Shown here piece after piece: positions 49,318 to 63,400 of a stretch of 64,000 nucleotides of DNA. The notes beneath the pieces were generated by a model, which was not told the DNA's origin, made no database searches, and was given only the letters and a program-made list of their open reading frames with translations. This DNA is from Linyphia triangularis (taxonomy: Eukaryota; Arthropoda; Arachnida; Araneae; Linyphiidae), in contig CAXBTE010000017.1 in the NCBI GenBank assembly GCA_963978545.1, positions 1 to 64,000 of the forward strand. Reading direction: 5' to 3'. The translations under genes and the position numbers were made by a program. Numbering within the stretch: the stretch's first letter is position 1; the number at the start of each line of letters is the position of its first letter.

Positions 49318-50865
49318 CAGTCAAATTTCGACAGAATATGAATATAAAACATATTTCAGGTCTTCAACTAAAATTTCCCAGCTAGTTTCAAAATTTCGTA
49401 CAAAATCGTCTCCATTTCTGAGCAAACGCGTTATTTTGGATTTTTTGAATTTTAACGACAGTTTGGGCTATAAAGCGATTTAAGGGACCTTTCTTGGATA
49501 GTTTTGATAAAAAGTAACTCTTAAGCATTCTCCTATGTTAACAGCTAAATTTGACACATTTCGGACATTTCCCAGCTAAATTCCAAAATTTCGTTCAAAA
49601 CCGTCTCTATTTCTGTGTTAACGCGTTATTTTGGATTTTACTGAATTTTCCCGACAGATTGGGCTATAAATCGATTTAAGGGTCTTTTCTTGAACAGTTT
49701 TGATAAAAAGTAACTATTGAGCAATTTCAAAGCATTTCGGACATTTCCCAGCTAGTTTTAAAATATCGTTCAAAATCGTCTCTATTTCTGTGTTAACGCG
49801 TTATTTTGGATTTTTCTGAATTTTACCGACAGTTTAGGCTATATATCGATTTAAGGGTCCTTTCTTGAACAGTTTTGATAAAAAGTAACTTTTAAGCATA
49901 CTCTTAGGTCACAGCTAAAATTTTAAAGCATTTCGGACAATTCCCAGCTAGTTTCAGAAATTGCGTTCAAAACCGTCTCTATTTCTGTGTTAACGCGTTA
50001 TTTTGGATTTTTCTGAATTTTACCGACAGTTTGGGCTATAAAGCGATTTAAGGGTCCTTTCTTGACAGTTTTGATAAAAAGTAACTCTTGAGCATTTTCA
50101 AAGCATTTCGGACAATTCCCAGCTAGTTTTAAAAATATCGTTCAAAATCGTCTCTATTTCTGTGTTAACGCGTTATTTTGGATTTTTCTGAATTTTACCG
50201 ACAGTTTGGGCTATAAAGCGATTTAAGGGTCCTTTCTTGACAGTTTTGATAAAAAGTAACTCTTGAGCATTTTCAAAGCATTTCGGACAATTCCCAGCTA
50301 GTTTGAAAAATATCGTTCAAAATCGTCTCTATTTCTGTGTTAACGCGTTATTTTGGATTTTTCTGAATTTTACCGACAGTTTAGGCTATACAGCGATTTA
50401 AGGGTCCTTTCTTGACAGTTTTTATAAAAAGTTACTTTTGATCATTTTCAAAGCATTTCGGACAATTCCCAGCTAGTTTTAAAAATTGCTTTCAAAATCG
50501 TCTCTATTTCTGTGTTAACGCGTTATTTTGGATTTTTCTGAATTTTACCGATAATTTGGGATATAAATCGATATAAGGGTCCTTTCTTGAACAGTTTTGA
50601 TAAAAAGTAACTTTTGAGCATACTCTAAGGTCACAGCTAAAATTTTAAAGCATTTCGGACAATTCCCAACTAGTTTCAAAAATTGCGTTCAAAAACGTCT
50701 CCATTTCTGTGTTAACGCGTTATTTTGGATTTTTCTGAATTATACCGACAGCTTGGTTTATAAAGCGATTTGAGGGTCCTTTCTTGGGCATATTTAATAA
50801 AAAGTTACTGTAAACTATATTTCTATTTTAAAACCAAAATCTGGAAGCATTTTGAGAAATTTTTT
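49318..50865 (+). repeat. C block 6: eight C monomers, one lost
   Basis: ACGCG landmarks are at 49426, 49621, 49796, 49993, 50168, 50343, 50518 and 50715. One 175-bp monomer is missing: the fourth monomer's left half (CAGAAATTGCGTTC) joins the fifth's right half (CTGAATTTTACCGACAG) within shared sequence around the palindrome. A further base is missing in AGTTTTAAAATATCG. The second monomer has TGTGTTAACGCG where the other blocks have TGTGCTAACGCG. Confidence 0.95.
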
Positions 50866-51490
50866 GGAAAAGTGATTTTTTCATAAAATTTCCTAAGTCT
50901 AACCCCTTTGAAAAATTTCGAAAAATTTGAAAATTCAAAAAATTATTTTTGGAAAAGTGATTTTTTCGTAAAATTTCCTAAGGCTAACCCCCTTGAAAAA
51001 TTTGAAAATTCAAAAAATTATTTTTTGAAAAAGTGATTTTTTCATAAAATTTCCTAAGGCTAACCCCTTTGAAAAATTTGAAAATTCAAAAATTTTTTTT
51101 TTGGAAAAGTGATTTTTTCATAAAATTTCCTAAGACTAACCCCTTTGAAAAATTTGAAAATTGAAAAAATTATTTTTTGGAAAAGTGATTTTTTCATAAA
51201 ATTTCCTAAGGCTAACCCTTTGAAAAATTTCAAAATTCAAAAAATTATGTTTTGGAAAAGTGATTTTTTCATAAAATTTCCTAAGGCTAACCCTTTGAAA
51301 AATTTCAAAATTCAAAAAATTATTTTTTGGAAAAGTGATTTTTTCATAAAATTTCCTAAGGCTAACCCCTTTGAAAAATTTGAAAATTCAAAAAATTATT
51401 TTTTGGAAAAGTGATTTTTTCATAAAATTTCCTAAGGCTAACCCCTTTGAAAAATTTCGAAAAATTTGAAAATTCAAAAAATTATTTTTT
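50866..51490 (+). repeat. Cassette 6 right B array (8 modules)
   Basis: Modules start at 50866, 50951, 51027, 51103, 51179, 51254, 51329 and 51405. Two adjacent 75-bp modules share a private AAATTTCAAAATTC variant, evidence of a one-module local duplication. Because 75 is divisible by 3, a reading frame without stops appears here by chance. Confidence 0.95.
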
Positions 51491-54400
51491 CAGTCACATT
51501 TGGACAGAATATAAATATAAAACATATTTCAGGTCCCCAAAAAAAATTTGGTAGCATTTGAGCCATTATTTTCAAAGTTCAAAATTTCCCTTTGAAAATA
51601 CATTGATTGTATTTTGGAGTTTTTGAATTTTTACTCGTAGTGTATTTGGAGCACAGTATTGTAACTTGGCCACATTTAAGGTCTTCTATAGGAGATTCTT
51701 AAAAACGAAAATCTTAACAACCACAAATATTAAGGGGGTCAAAATTTGCAAAGTTGTTTTTTTCAGTGGTACACATACATAATTTTTACACAGAGAGTTT
51801 TGGGAGCACAATGTTGTAACTTGGCAACATTGAAGTTCATTAATAGGAGATTCTTAAAAACGAAAATCTTAACAACCACTAAATATTAAGGGGGTCGAAA
51901 GTTGATCCCAAAAAAGGACTGCATTTCAAACACTGAAAATTTCTGAATTTTACCTACATTTTGGGCTATAAACTGAATTAAGGGTCCTTTATTGGGCAGA
52001 TTTGAAATAAAGTGACTGCAAATCATATTTCTATTTTAAAACCAAAATCTGGAAGCATTTTGAGCCATTTTTTGGAAAAGTGATTTTTTCATAAAATTTC
52101 CTAAGGCTAACCCCTTTGAAAAATTTCGAAAAATTTGAAAATTCAAAAAATTATTTTTTCAGTCACATTTGGACAGAATATGAATATAAAACATATTTCA
52201 GGTCCACAAAAAAAATTTGGTAGCATTTGAGCCACTATTTTCAAAGTTCAAAATTTCCCTTTGAAAATACATTGATTTTACAGTTTTTGAATTTTTACTC
52301 ATAGTGTATTTGGAGCACAGTATTGTAACTTGGCCACATTTAAGGTCTTCTATAGGAGATTCTTAAAAACGAAAATCTTAACAACCACAAAATATTAAGG
52401 GGGTCAAAATTTGCAAATTTGTTTTTTTCAGTGGTACACATACATAATTTTTACACAGAGAGTTTTGGGAGCACAATGTTGTGACTTGGCCACATTGAAG
52501 TTCATTAATAGGAGATTCTTAAAAATGAAAATCTTAACAACCACTAAATATTAAGGGGGTCGAAAGTTTATCCCAAAAAAGGACTGCATTTCAAACACTG
52601 AAAATTTCTGAATTTTACCTACATTTTGGGCTATAAACTGAATTAAAGGGTCCTTTTTTGGGCAGATTTGAAATAAAGTGACTGCAAATCATATTTCTAT
52701 TTTAAAACCAAAATCTGGAAGCATTTTGAGCCATTTTTTGGAAAAGTGATTTTTTCATAAAATTTCCTAAGGCTAACCCCTTTGAAAAATTTCGAAAAAT
52801 TTGAAATTTCAAAAAATTATTTTTTCAGTCACATTTGGACAGAATATAAATATAATACATATTTCAGGTCCCCAAAAAAAATTTGGTAGCATTTGAGCCA
52901 CTATTTTCAAAGTTCAAAATTTCCCTTTGAAAATACATTGATTTTAGGGTTTTTGAATTTTTACTCATAGTGTATTTGGAGCACAGTATTGTAACTTGGC
53001 CACATTTAAGGTCTTCTATAGAAGATTCTTAAAAACGAAAATCTTAACAACCACAAAATATTAAGGGGGTCAAAATTTGCAAAGTTGTTTTTTTCAGTGG
53101 TACACATACATAATTTTTACACAGAGAGTTTTGGGAGCACAATGTTGTAACTTGGCAACATTGAAGTTCATTAATAGGAGATTCTTAAAAACGAAAATCT
53201 TAACAACCACTAAATATTAAGGGGGTCGAAAGTTGATCCCAAAAAAGGACTGCATTTCAAACACTGAAAATTTCTGAATTTTACCTACATTTTGGGCTAT
53301 AAACTGAATTAAGGGTCCTTTATTGGGCAGATTTGAAATAAAGTGACTGCAAATCATATTTCTATTTTAAAACCAAAATCTGGAAGCATTTTGAGCCATT
53401 TTTTGGAAAAGTGATTTTTTCATAAAATTTCCTAAGGCTAACCCCTTTGAAAAATTTCGAAAAATTTGAAAATTCAAAAAATTATTTTTTCAGTCACATT
53501 TGGACAGAATATGAATATAAAACATATTTCAGGTCCACAAAAAAAATTTGGTAGCATTTGAGCCACTATTTTCAAAGTTCAAAATTTCCCTTTGAAAATA
53601 CATTGATTTTACAGTTTTTGAATTTTTACTCATAGTGTATTTGGAGCACAGTATTGTAACTTGGCCACATTTAAGGTCTTCTATAGGAGATTCTTAAAAA
53701 CGAAAATCTTAACAACCACAAAATATTAAGGGGGTCAAAATTTGCAAATTTGTTTTTTTCAGTGGTACACATACATAATTTTTACACAGAGAGTTTTGGG
53801 AGCACAATGTTGTGACTTGGCCACATTGAAGTTCATTAATAGGAGATTCTTAAAAATGAAAATCTTAACAACCACTAAGTATTAAGGGGGTCGAAAGTTT
53901 ATCCCAAAAAAGGACTGCATTTCAAACACTGAAAATTTCTGAATTTTACCTACATTTTGGGCTATAAACTGAATTAAAGGGTCCTTTTTTGGGCAGATTT
54001 GAAATAAAGTGACTGCAAATCATATTTCTATTTTAAAACCAAAATCTGGAAGCATTTTGAGCCATTTTTTGGAAAAGTGATTTTTTCATAAAATTTCCTA
54101 AGGCTAACCCCTTTGAAAAATTTCGAAAAATTTGAAAATTCAAAAAATTATTTTTTCAGTCACATTTGGACAGAATATAAATATAATACATATTTCAGGT
54201 CCCCAAAAAAAATTTGGTAGCATTTGAGCCACTATTTTCAAAGTTCAAAATTTCCCTTTGAAAATACATTGATTTTACAGTTTTTGAATTTTTACTCATA
54301 GTGTATTTGGAGCACAGTATTGTAACTTGGCCACATTTAAGGTCTTCTATAGGAGATTCTTAAAAACGAAAATCTTAACAACCACAAAATATTAAGGGGG

Positions 54401-57400
54401 TCAAAATTTGCAAAGTTGTTTTTTTCAGTGGTACACATACATAATTTTTACACAGAGAGTTTTGGGAGCACAATGTTGTAACTTGGCAACATTGAAGTTC
54501 ATTAATAGGAGATTCTTAAAAACGAAAATCTTAACAACCACTAAATATTAAGGGGGTCGAAAGTTGATCCCAAAAAAGGACTGCATTTCAAACACTGAAA
54601 ATTTCTGAATTTTACCTACATTTTGGGCTATAAACTGAATTAAGGGTCCTTTATTGGGCAGATTTGAAATAAAGTGACTGCAAATCATATTTCTATTTTA
54701 AAACCAAAATCTGGAAGCATTTTGAGCCATTTTTTGGAAAAGTGATTTTTTCATAAAATTTCCTAAGGCTAACCCCTTTGAAAAATTTCGAAAAATTTGA
54801 AAATTCAAAAAATTATTTTTTCAGTCACATTTGGACAGAATATGAATATAAAACATATTTCAGGTCCACAAAAAAAATTTGGTAGCATTTGAGCCACTAT
54901 TTTCAAAGTTCAAAATTTCCCTTTGAAAATACATTGATTTTACAGTTTTTGAATTTTTACTCATAGTGTATTTGGAGCACAGTATTGTAACTTGGCCACA
55001 TTTAAGGTCTTCTATAGGAGATTCTTAAAAACGAAAATCTTAACAACCACAAAATATTAAGGGGGTCAAAATTTGCAAATTTGTTTTTTTCAGTGGTACA
55101 CATACATAATTTTTACACAGAGAGTTTTGGGAGCACAATGTTGTGACTTGGCCACATTGAAGTTCATTAATAGGAGATTCTTAAAAATGAAAATCTTAAC
55201 AACCACTAAGTATTAAGGGGGTCGAAAGTTTATCCCAAAAAAGGACTGCATTTCAAACACTGAAAATTTCTGAATTTTACCTACATTTTGGGCTATAAAC
55301 TGAATTAAAGGGTCCTTTTTTGGGCAGATTTGAAATAAAGTGACTGCAAATCATATTTCTATTTTAAAACCAAAATCTGGAAGCATTTTGAGCCATTTTT
55401 TGGAAAAGTGATTTTTTCATAAAATTTCCTAAGGCTAACCCCTTTGAAAAATTTCGAAAAATTTGAAAATTCAAAAAATTATTTTTTCAGTCACATTTGG
55501 ACAGAATATAAATATAAAACATATTTCAGGTCCTCAAAAAAAATTTGGTAGCATTTGAGCCACTATTTTCAAAGTTAAAAATTTCCCTTTGAAAATACAT
55601 TGATTTTACAGTTTTTGAATTTTTACTCATAGTGTATTTGGAGCACAGTATTGTAACTTGGCCACATTTAAGGTCTTCTATAGGAGATTCTTAAAAACGA
55701 AAATCTTAACAACCACAAAATATTAAGGGGGTCAAAATTTGCAAAGTTGTTTTTTTCAGTGGTACACATACATAATTTTTACACAGAGAGTTTTGGGAGC
55801 ACAATGTTGTAACTTGGCAACATTGAAGTTCATTAATAGGAGATTCTTAAAAATGAAAATCTTAACAACCACTAAATATTAAGGGGGTCGAAAGTTTATC
55901 CCAAAAAAGGACTGCATTTCAAACACTGAAAATTTCTGAATTTTACCTACATTTTGGGCTATAAACTGAATTAAAGGGTCCTTTTTTGGGCAGATTTGAA
56001 ATAAAGTGACTGCAAATCATATTTCTATTTTAAAACCAAAATCTGGAAGCATTTTGAGCCATTTTTTGGAAAAGTGATTTTTTCATAAAATTTCCTAAGG
56101 CTAACCCCTTTGAAAAATTTCGAAAAATTTGAAAATTCAAAAAATTATTTTTTCAGTCACATTTGGACAGAATATAAATATAAAACATATTTCAGGTCCC
56201 CAAAAAAAATTTGGTAGCATTTGAGCCACTATTTTCAAAGTTAAAAATTTCCCTTTGAAAATACATTGATTTTACAGTTTTTGAATTTTTACTCATAGTG
56301 TATTTGGAGCACAGTATTGTAACTTGGCCACATTTAAGGTCTTCTATAGGAGATTCTTAAAAACGAAAATCTTAACAACCACAAAATATTAAGGGGGTCA
56401 AAATTTGCAAAGTTGTTTTTTTCAGTGGTACACATACATAATTTTTACACAGAGAGTTTTGGGAGCACAATGTTGTAACTTGGCAACATTGAAGTTCATT
56501 AATAGGAGATTCTTAAAAACGAAAATCTTAACAACCACTAAATATTAAGGGGGTCGAAAGTTGATCCCAAAAAAGGACTGCATTTCAAACACTGAAAATT
56601 TCTGAATTTTACCTACATTTTGGGCTATAAACTGAATTAAGGGTCCTTTATTGGGCAGATTTGGAATAAAGTGACTGCAAATCATATTTCTATTTTAAAA
56701 CCAAAATCTGGAAGCATTTTGGGCCATTTTTTGGAAAAGTGATTTTTTCATAAAATTTCCTAAGGCTAACCCCTTTGAAAAATTTCGAAAAATTTGAAAA
56801 TTCAAAAAATTATTTTTTCAGTCACATTTGGACAGAATATGAATATAAAACATATTTCAGGTCCACAAAAAAAATTTGGTAGCATTTGAGCCACTATTTT
56901 CAAAGTTCAAAATTTCCCTTTGAAAATACATTGATTTTACAGTTTTTGAATTTTTACTCATAGTGTATTTGGAGCACAGTATTGTAACTTGGCCACATTT
57001 AAGGTCTTCTATAGGAGATTCTTAAAAACGAAAATCTTAACAACCACAAAATATTAAGGGGGTCAAAATTTGCAAAGTTGTTTTTTTCAGTGGTACACAT
57101 ACATAATTTTTACACAGAGAGTTTTGGGAGCACAATGTTGTAACTTGGCAACATTGAAGTTCATTAATAGGAGATTCTTAAAAACGAAAATCTTAACAAC
57201 CACTAAATATTAAGGGGGTCGAAAGTTGATCCCAAAAAAGGACTGCATTTCAAACACTGAAAATTTCTGAATTTTACCTACATTTTGGGCTATAAACTGA
57301 ATTAAGGGTCCTTTATTGGGCAGATTTTAAATAAAGTGACTGCAAATCATATTTCTATTTTAAAACCAAAATCTGGAAGCATTTTGAGCCATTTTTTGGA

Positions 57401-60400
57401 AAAGTGATTTTTTCATAAAATTTCCTAAGGCTAACCCCTTTGAAAAATTTCGAAAAATTTGAAAATTCAAAAAATTATTTTTTCAGTCACATTTGGACAG
57501 AATATAAATATAAAACATATTTCAGGTCCCCAAAAAAAATTTGGTAGCATTTGAGCCACTATTTTCAAAGTTCAAAATTTCCCTTTGAAAATACATTGAT
57601 TTTACAGTTTTTGAATTTTTACTCATAGTGTATTTGGAGCACAGTATTGTAACTTGGCCACATTTAAGGTCTTCTATAGGAGATTCTTAAAAACGAAAAT
57701 CTTAACAACCACAAAATATTAAGGGGGTCAAAATTTGCAAAGTTGTTTTTTTCAGTGGTACACATACATAATTTTTACACAGAGAGTTTTGGGAGCACAA
57801 TGTTGTAACTTGGCAACATTGAAGTTCATTAATAGGAGATTCTTAAAAACGAAAATCTTAACAACCACTAAATATTAATAGGGTCGAAAGTTGATCCCAA
57901 AAAAGGACTGCATTTCAAACACTGAAAATTTCTGAATTTTACCTACATTTTGGGCTATAAACTGAATTAAGGGTCCTTTATTGGGCAGATTTGAAATAAA
58001 GTGACTGCAAATCATATTTCTATTTTAAAACCAAAATCTGGAAGCATTTTGAGCCATTTTTTGGAAAAGTGATTTTTTCATAAAATTTCCTAAGGCTAAC
58101 CCCTTTGAAAAATTTCGAAAAATTTGAAAATTCAAAAAATTATTTTTTCAGTCACATTTGGACAGAATATGAATATAAAACATATTTCAGGTCCCCAAAA
58201 AAAATTTGGTAGCATTTGAGCCACTATTTTCAAAGTTCAAAATTTCCCTTTGAAAATACATTGATTTTACAGTTTTTGAATTTTTACTCATAGTGTATTT
58301 GGAGCACAGTATTGTAACTTGGCCACATTTAAGGTCTTCTATAGGAGATTCTTAAAAACGAAAATCTTAACAACCACAAAATATTAAGGGGGTCAAAATT
58401 TGCAAAGTTGTTTTTTTCAGTGGTACACATACATAATTTTTACACAGAGAGTTTTGGGAGCACAATGTTGTAACTTGGCAACATTGAAGTTCATTAATAG
58501 GAGATTCTTAAAAACGAAAATCTTAACAACCACTAAATATTAAGGGGGTCGAAAGTTGATCCCAAAAAAGGACTGCATTTCAAACACTGAAAATTTCTGA
58601 ATTTTACCTACATTTTGGGCTATAAACTGAATTAAGGGTCCTTTATTGGGCAGATTTTAAATAAAGTGACTGCAAATCATATTTCTATTTTAAAACCAAA
58701 ATCTGGAAGCATTTTGAGCCATTTTTTGGAAAAGTGATTTTTTCATAAAATTTCCTAAGGCTAACCCCTTTGAAAAATTTCGAAAAATTTGAAAATTCAA
58801 AAAATTATTTTTTCAGTCACATTTGGACAGAATATAAATATAAAACATATTTCAGGTCCCCAAAAAAAATTTGGTAGCATTTGAGCCACTATTTTCAAAG
58901 TTCAAAATTTCCCTTTGAAAATACATTGATTTTACAGTTTTTGAATTTTTACTCATAGTGTATTTGGAGCACAGTATTGTAACTTGGCCACATTTAAGGT
59001 CTTCTATAGGAGATTCTTAAAAACGAAAATCTTAACAACCACAAAATATTAAGGGGGTCAAAATTTGCAAAGTTGTTTTTTTCAGTGGTACACATACATA
59101 ATTTTTACACAGAGAGTTTTGGGAGCACAATGTTGTAACTTGGCAACATTGAAGTTCATTAATAGGAGATTCTTAAAAACGAAAATCTTAACAACCACTA
59201 AATATTAATAGGGTCGAAAGTTGATCCCAAAAAAGGACTGCATTTCAAACACTGAAAATTTCTGAATTTTACCTACATTTTGGGCTATAAACTGAATTAA
59301 GGGTCCTTTATTGGGCAGATTTTAAATAAAGTGACTGCAAATCATATTTCTATTTTAAAACCAAAATCTGGAAGCATTTTGAGCCATTTTTTGGAAAAGT
59401 GATTTTTTCATAAAATTTCCTAAGGCTAACCCCTTTGAAAAATTTCGAAAAATTTGAAAATTCAAAAAATTATTTTTTCAGTCACATTTGGACAGAATAT
59501 AAATATAAAACATATTTCAGGTCCCCAAAAAAAATTTGGTAGCATTTGAGCCACTATTTTCAAAGTTCAAAATTTCCCTTTGAAAATACATTGATTTTAC
59601 AGTTTTTGAATTTTTACTCATAGTGTATTTGGAGCACAGTATTGTAACTTGGCCACATTTAAGGTCTTCTATAGGAGATTCTTAAAAACGAAAATCTTAA
59701 CAACCACAAAATATTAAGGGGGTCAAAATTTGCAAAGTTGTTTTTTTCAGTGGTACACATACATAATTTTTACACAGAGAGTTTTGGGAGCACAATGTTG
59801 TAACTTGGCAACATTGAAGTTCATTAATAGGAGATTCTTAAAAACGAAAATCTTAACAACCACTAAATATTAATAGGGTCGAAAGTTGATCCCAAAAAAG
59901 GACTGCATTTCAAACACTGAAAATTTCTGAATTTTACCTACATTTTGGGCTATAAACTGAATTAAGGGTCCTTTATTGGGCAGATTTGAAATAAAGTGAC
60001 TGCAAATCATATTTCTATTTTAAAACCAAAATCTGGAAGCATTTTGAGCCATTTTTTGGAAAAGTGATTTTTTCATAAAATTTCCTAAGGCTAACCCCTT
60101 TGAAAAATTTCGAAAAATTTGAAAATTCAAAAAATTATTTTTTCAGTCACATTTGGACAGAATATGAATATAAAACATATTTCAGGTCCCCAAAAAAAAT
60201 TTGGTAGCATTTGAGCCACTATTTTCAAAGTTCAAAATTTCCCTTTGAAAATACATTGATTTTACAGTTTTTGAATTTTTACTCATAGTGTATTTGGAGC
60301 ACAGTATTGTAACTTGGCCACATTTAAGGTCTTCTATAGGAGATTCTTAAAAACGAAAATCTTAACAACCACAAAATATTAAGGGGGTCAAAATTTGCAA

Positions 60401-63400
60401 AGTTGTTTTTTTCAGTGGTACACATACATAATTTTTACACAGAGAGTTTTGGGAGCACAATGTTGTAACTTGGCAACATTGAAGTTCATTAATAGGAGAT
60501 TCTTAAAAACGAAAATCTTAACAACCACTAAATATTAAGGGGGTCGAAAGTTGATCCCAAAAAAGGACTGCATTTCAAACACTGAAAATTTCTGAATTTT
60601 ACCTACATTTTGGGCTATAAACTGAATTAAGGGTCCTTTATTGGGCAGATTTTAAATAAAGTGACTGCAAATCATATTTCTATTTTAAAACCAAAATCTG
60701 GAAGCATTTTGAGCCATTTTTTGGAAAAGTGATTTTTTCATAAAATTTCCTAAGGCTAACCCCTTTGAAAAATTTCGAAAAATTTGAAAATTCAAAAAAT
60801 TATTTTTTCAGTCACATTTGGACAGAATATAAATATAAAACATATTTCAGGTCCCCAAAAAAAATTTGGTAGCATTTGAGCCACTATTTTCAAAGTTCAA
60901 AATTTCCCTTTGAAAATACATTGATTTTACAGTTTTTGAATTTTTACTCATAGTGTATTTGGAGCACAGTATTGTAACTTGGCCACATTTAAGGTCTTCT
61001 ATAGGAGATTCTTAAAAACGAAAATCTTAACAACCACAAAATATTAAGGGGGTCAAAATTTGCAAAGTTGTTTTTTTCAGTGGTACACATACATAATTTT
61101 TACACAGAGAGTTTTGGGAGCACAATGTTGTAACTTGGCAACATTGAAGTTCATTAATAGGAGATTCTTAAAAACGAAAATCTTAACAACCACTAAATAT
61201 TAATAGGGTCGAAAGTTGATCCCAAAAAAGGACTGCATTTCAAACACTGAAAATTTCTGAATTTTACCTACATTTTGGGCTATAAACTGAATTAAGGGTC
61301 CTTTATTGGGCAGATTTTAAATAAAGTGACTGCAAATCATATTTCTATTTTAAAACCAAAATCTGGAAGCATTTTGAGCCATTTTTTGGAAAAGTGATTT
61401 TTTCATAAAATTTCCTAAGGCTAACCCCTTTGAAAAATTTCGAAAAATTTGAAAATTCAAAAAATTATTTTTTCAGTCACATTTGGACAGAATATGAATA
61501 TAAAACATATTTCAGGTCCACAAAAAAAATTTGGTAGCATTTGAGCCACTATTTTCAAAGTTCAAAATTTCCCTTTGAAAATACATTGATTTTACAGTTT
61601 TTGAATTTTTACTCATAGTGTATTTGGAGCACAGTATTGTAACTTGGCCACATTTAAGGTCTTCTATAGGAGATTCTTAAAAACGAAAATCTTAACAACT
61701 ACAAAATATTAAGGGGGTCAAAATTTGCAAATTTGTTTTTTTCAGTGGTACACATACATAATTTTTACACAGAGAGTTTTGGGAGCACAATGTTGTGACT
61801 TGGCCACATTGAAGTTCATTAATAGGAGATTCTTAAAAATGAAAATCTTAACAACCACTAAATATTAAGGGGGTCGAAAGTTGATCCCAAAAAAGGACTG
61901 CATTTCAAACACTGAAAATTTCTGAATTTTACCTACATTTTGGGCTATAAACTGAATTAAAGGGTCCTTTTTTGGGCAGATTTGAAATAAAGTGACTGCA
62001 AATCATATTTCTATTTTAAAACCAAAATCTGGAAGCATTTTGAGCCATTTTTTGGAAAAGTGATTTTTTCATAAAATTTCCTAAGGCTAACCCCTTTGAA
62101 AAATTTCGAAAAATTTGAAAATTCAAAAAATTATTTTTTCAGTCACATTTGGACAGAATATAAATATAAAACATATTTCAGGTCCCCAAAAAAAATTTGG
62201 TAGCATTTGAGCCACTATTTTCAAAGTTCAAAATTTCCCTTTGAAAATACATTGATTTTACAGTTTTTGAATTTTTACTCATAGTGTATTTGGAGCACAG
62301 TATTGTAACTTGGCCACATTTAAGGTCTTCTATAGGAGATTCTTAAAAACGAAAATCTTAACAACCACAAAATATTAAGGGGGTCAAAATTTGCAAAGTT
62401 GTTTTTTTCAGTGGTACACATACATAATTTTTACACAGAGAGTTTTGGGAGCACAATGTTGTAACTTGGCAACATTGAAGTTCATTAATAGGAGATTCTT
62501 AAAAACGAAAATCTTAACAACCACTAAATATTAAGGGGGTCGAAAGTTGATCCCAAAAAAGGACTGCATTTCAAACACTGAAAATTTCTGAATTTTACCT
62601 ACATTTTGGGCTATAAACTGAATTAAGGGTCCTTTTTTGGGCAGATTTGAAATAAAATGACTGCAAATCATATTTCTATTTTAAAACCAAAATCTGGAAG
62701 CATTTTGAGCCATTTTTTGGAAAAGTGATTTTTTCATAAAATTTCCTAAGGCTAACCCCTTTGAAAAATTTCGAAAAATTTGAAAATTCAAAAAATTATT
62801 TTTTCAGTCACATTTGGACAGAATATAAATATAAAACATATTTCAGGTCCCCCAAAAAAATTTGGTAGCATTTGAGCCACTATTTTCAAAGTTCAAAATT
62901 TCCCTTTGAAAATACATTGATTTTACAGTTTTTGAATTTTTACTCATAGTGTATTTGGAGCACAGTATTGTAACTTGGCCACATTTAAGGTCTTCTATAG
63001 GAGATTCTTAAAAACGAAAATCTTAACAACCACAAAATATTAAGGGGGTCAAAATTTGCAAAGTTGTTTTTTTCAGTGGTACACATACATAATTTTTACA
63101 CAGAGAGTTTTGGGAGCACAATGTTGTAACTTGGCAACATTGAAGTTCATTAATAGGAGATTCTTAAAAACGAAAATCTTAACAACCACTAAATATTAAG
63201 GGGGTCGAAAGTTGATCCCAAAAAAGGACTGCATTTCAAACACTGAAAATTTCTGAATTTTACCTACATTTTGGGCTATAAACTGAATTAAGGGTCCTTT
63301 ATTGGGCAGATTTGAAATAAAGTGACTGCAAATCATATTTCTATTTTAAAACCAAAATCTGGAAGCATTTTGAGCCATTTTTTGGAAAAGTGATTTTTTC

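Noticed and set aside
51145..51414. An 89-codon open frame with a 25-residue repeat
   Set aside because: It starts at TTG and exists only because three neighbouring B modules are 75-76 bp long, close to a multiple of three. The translated repeat is the B module and nothing else.
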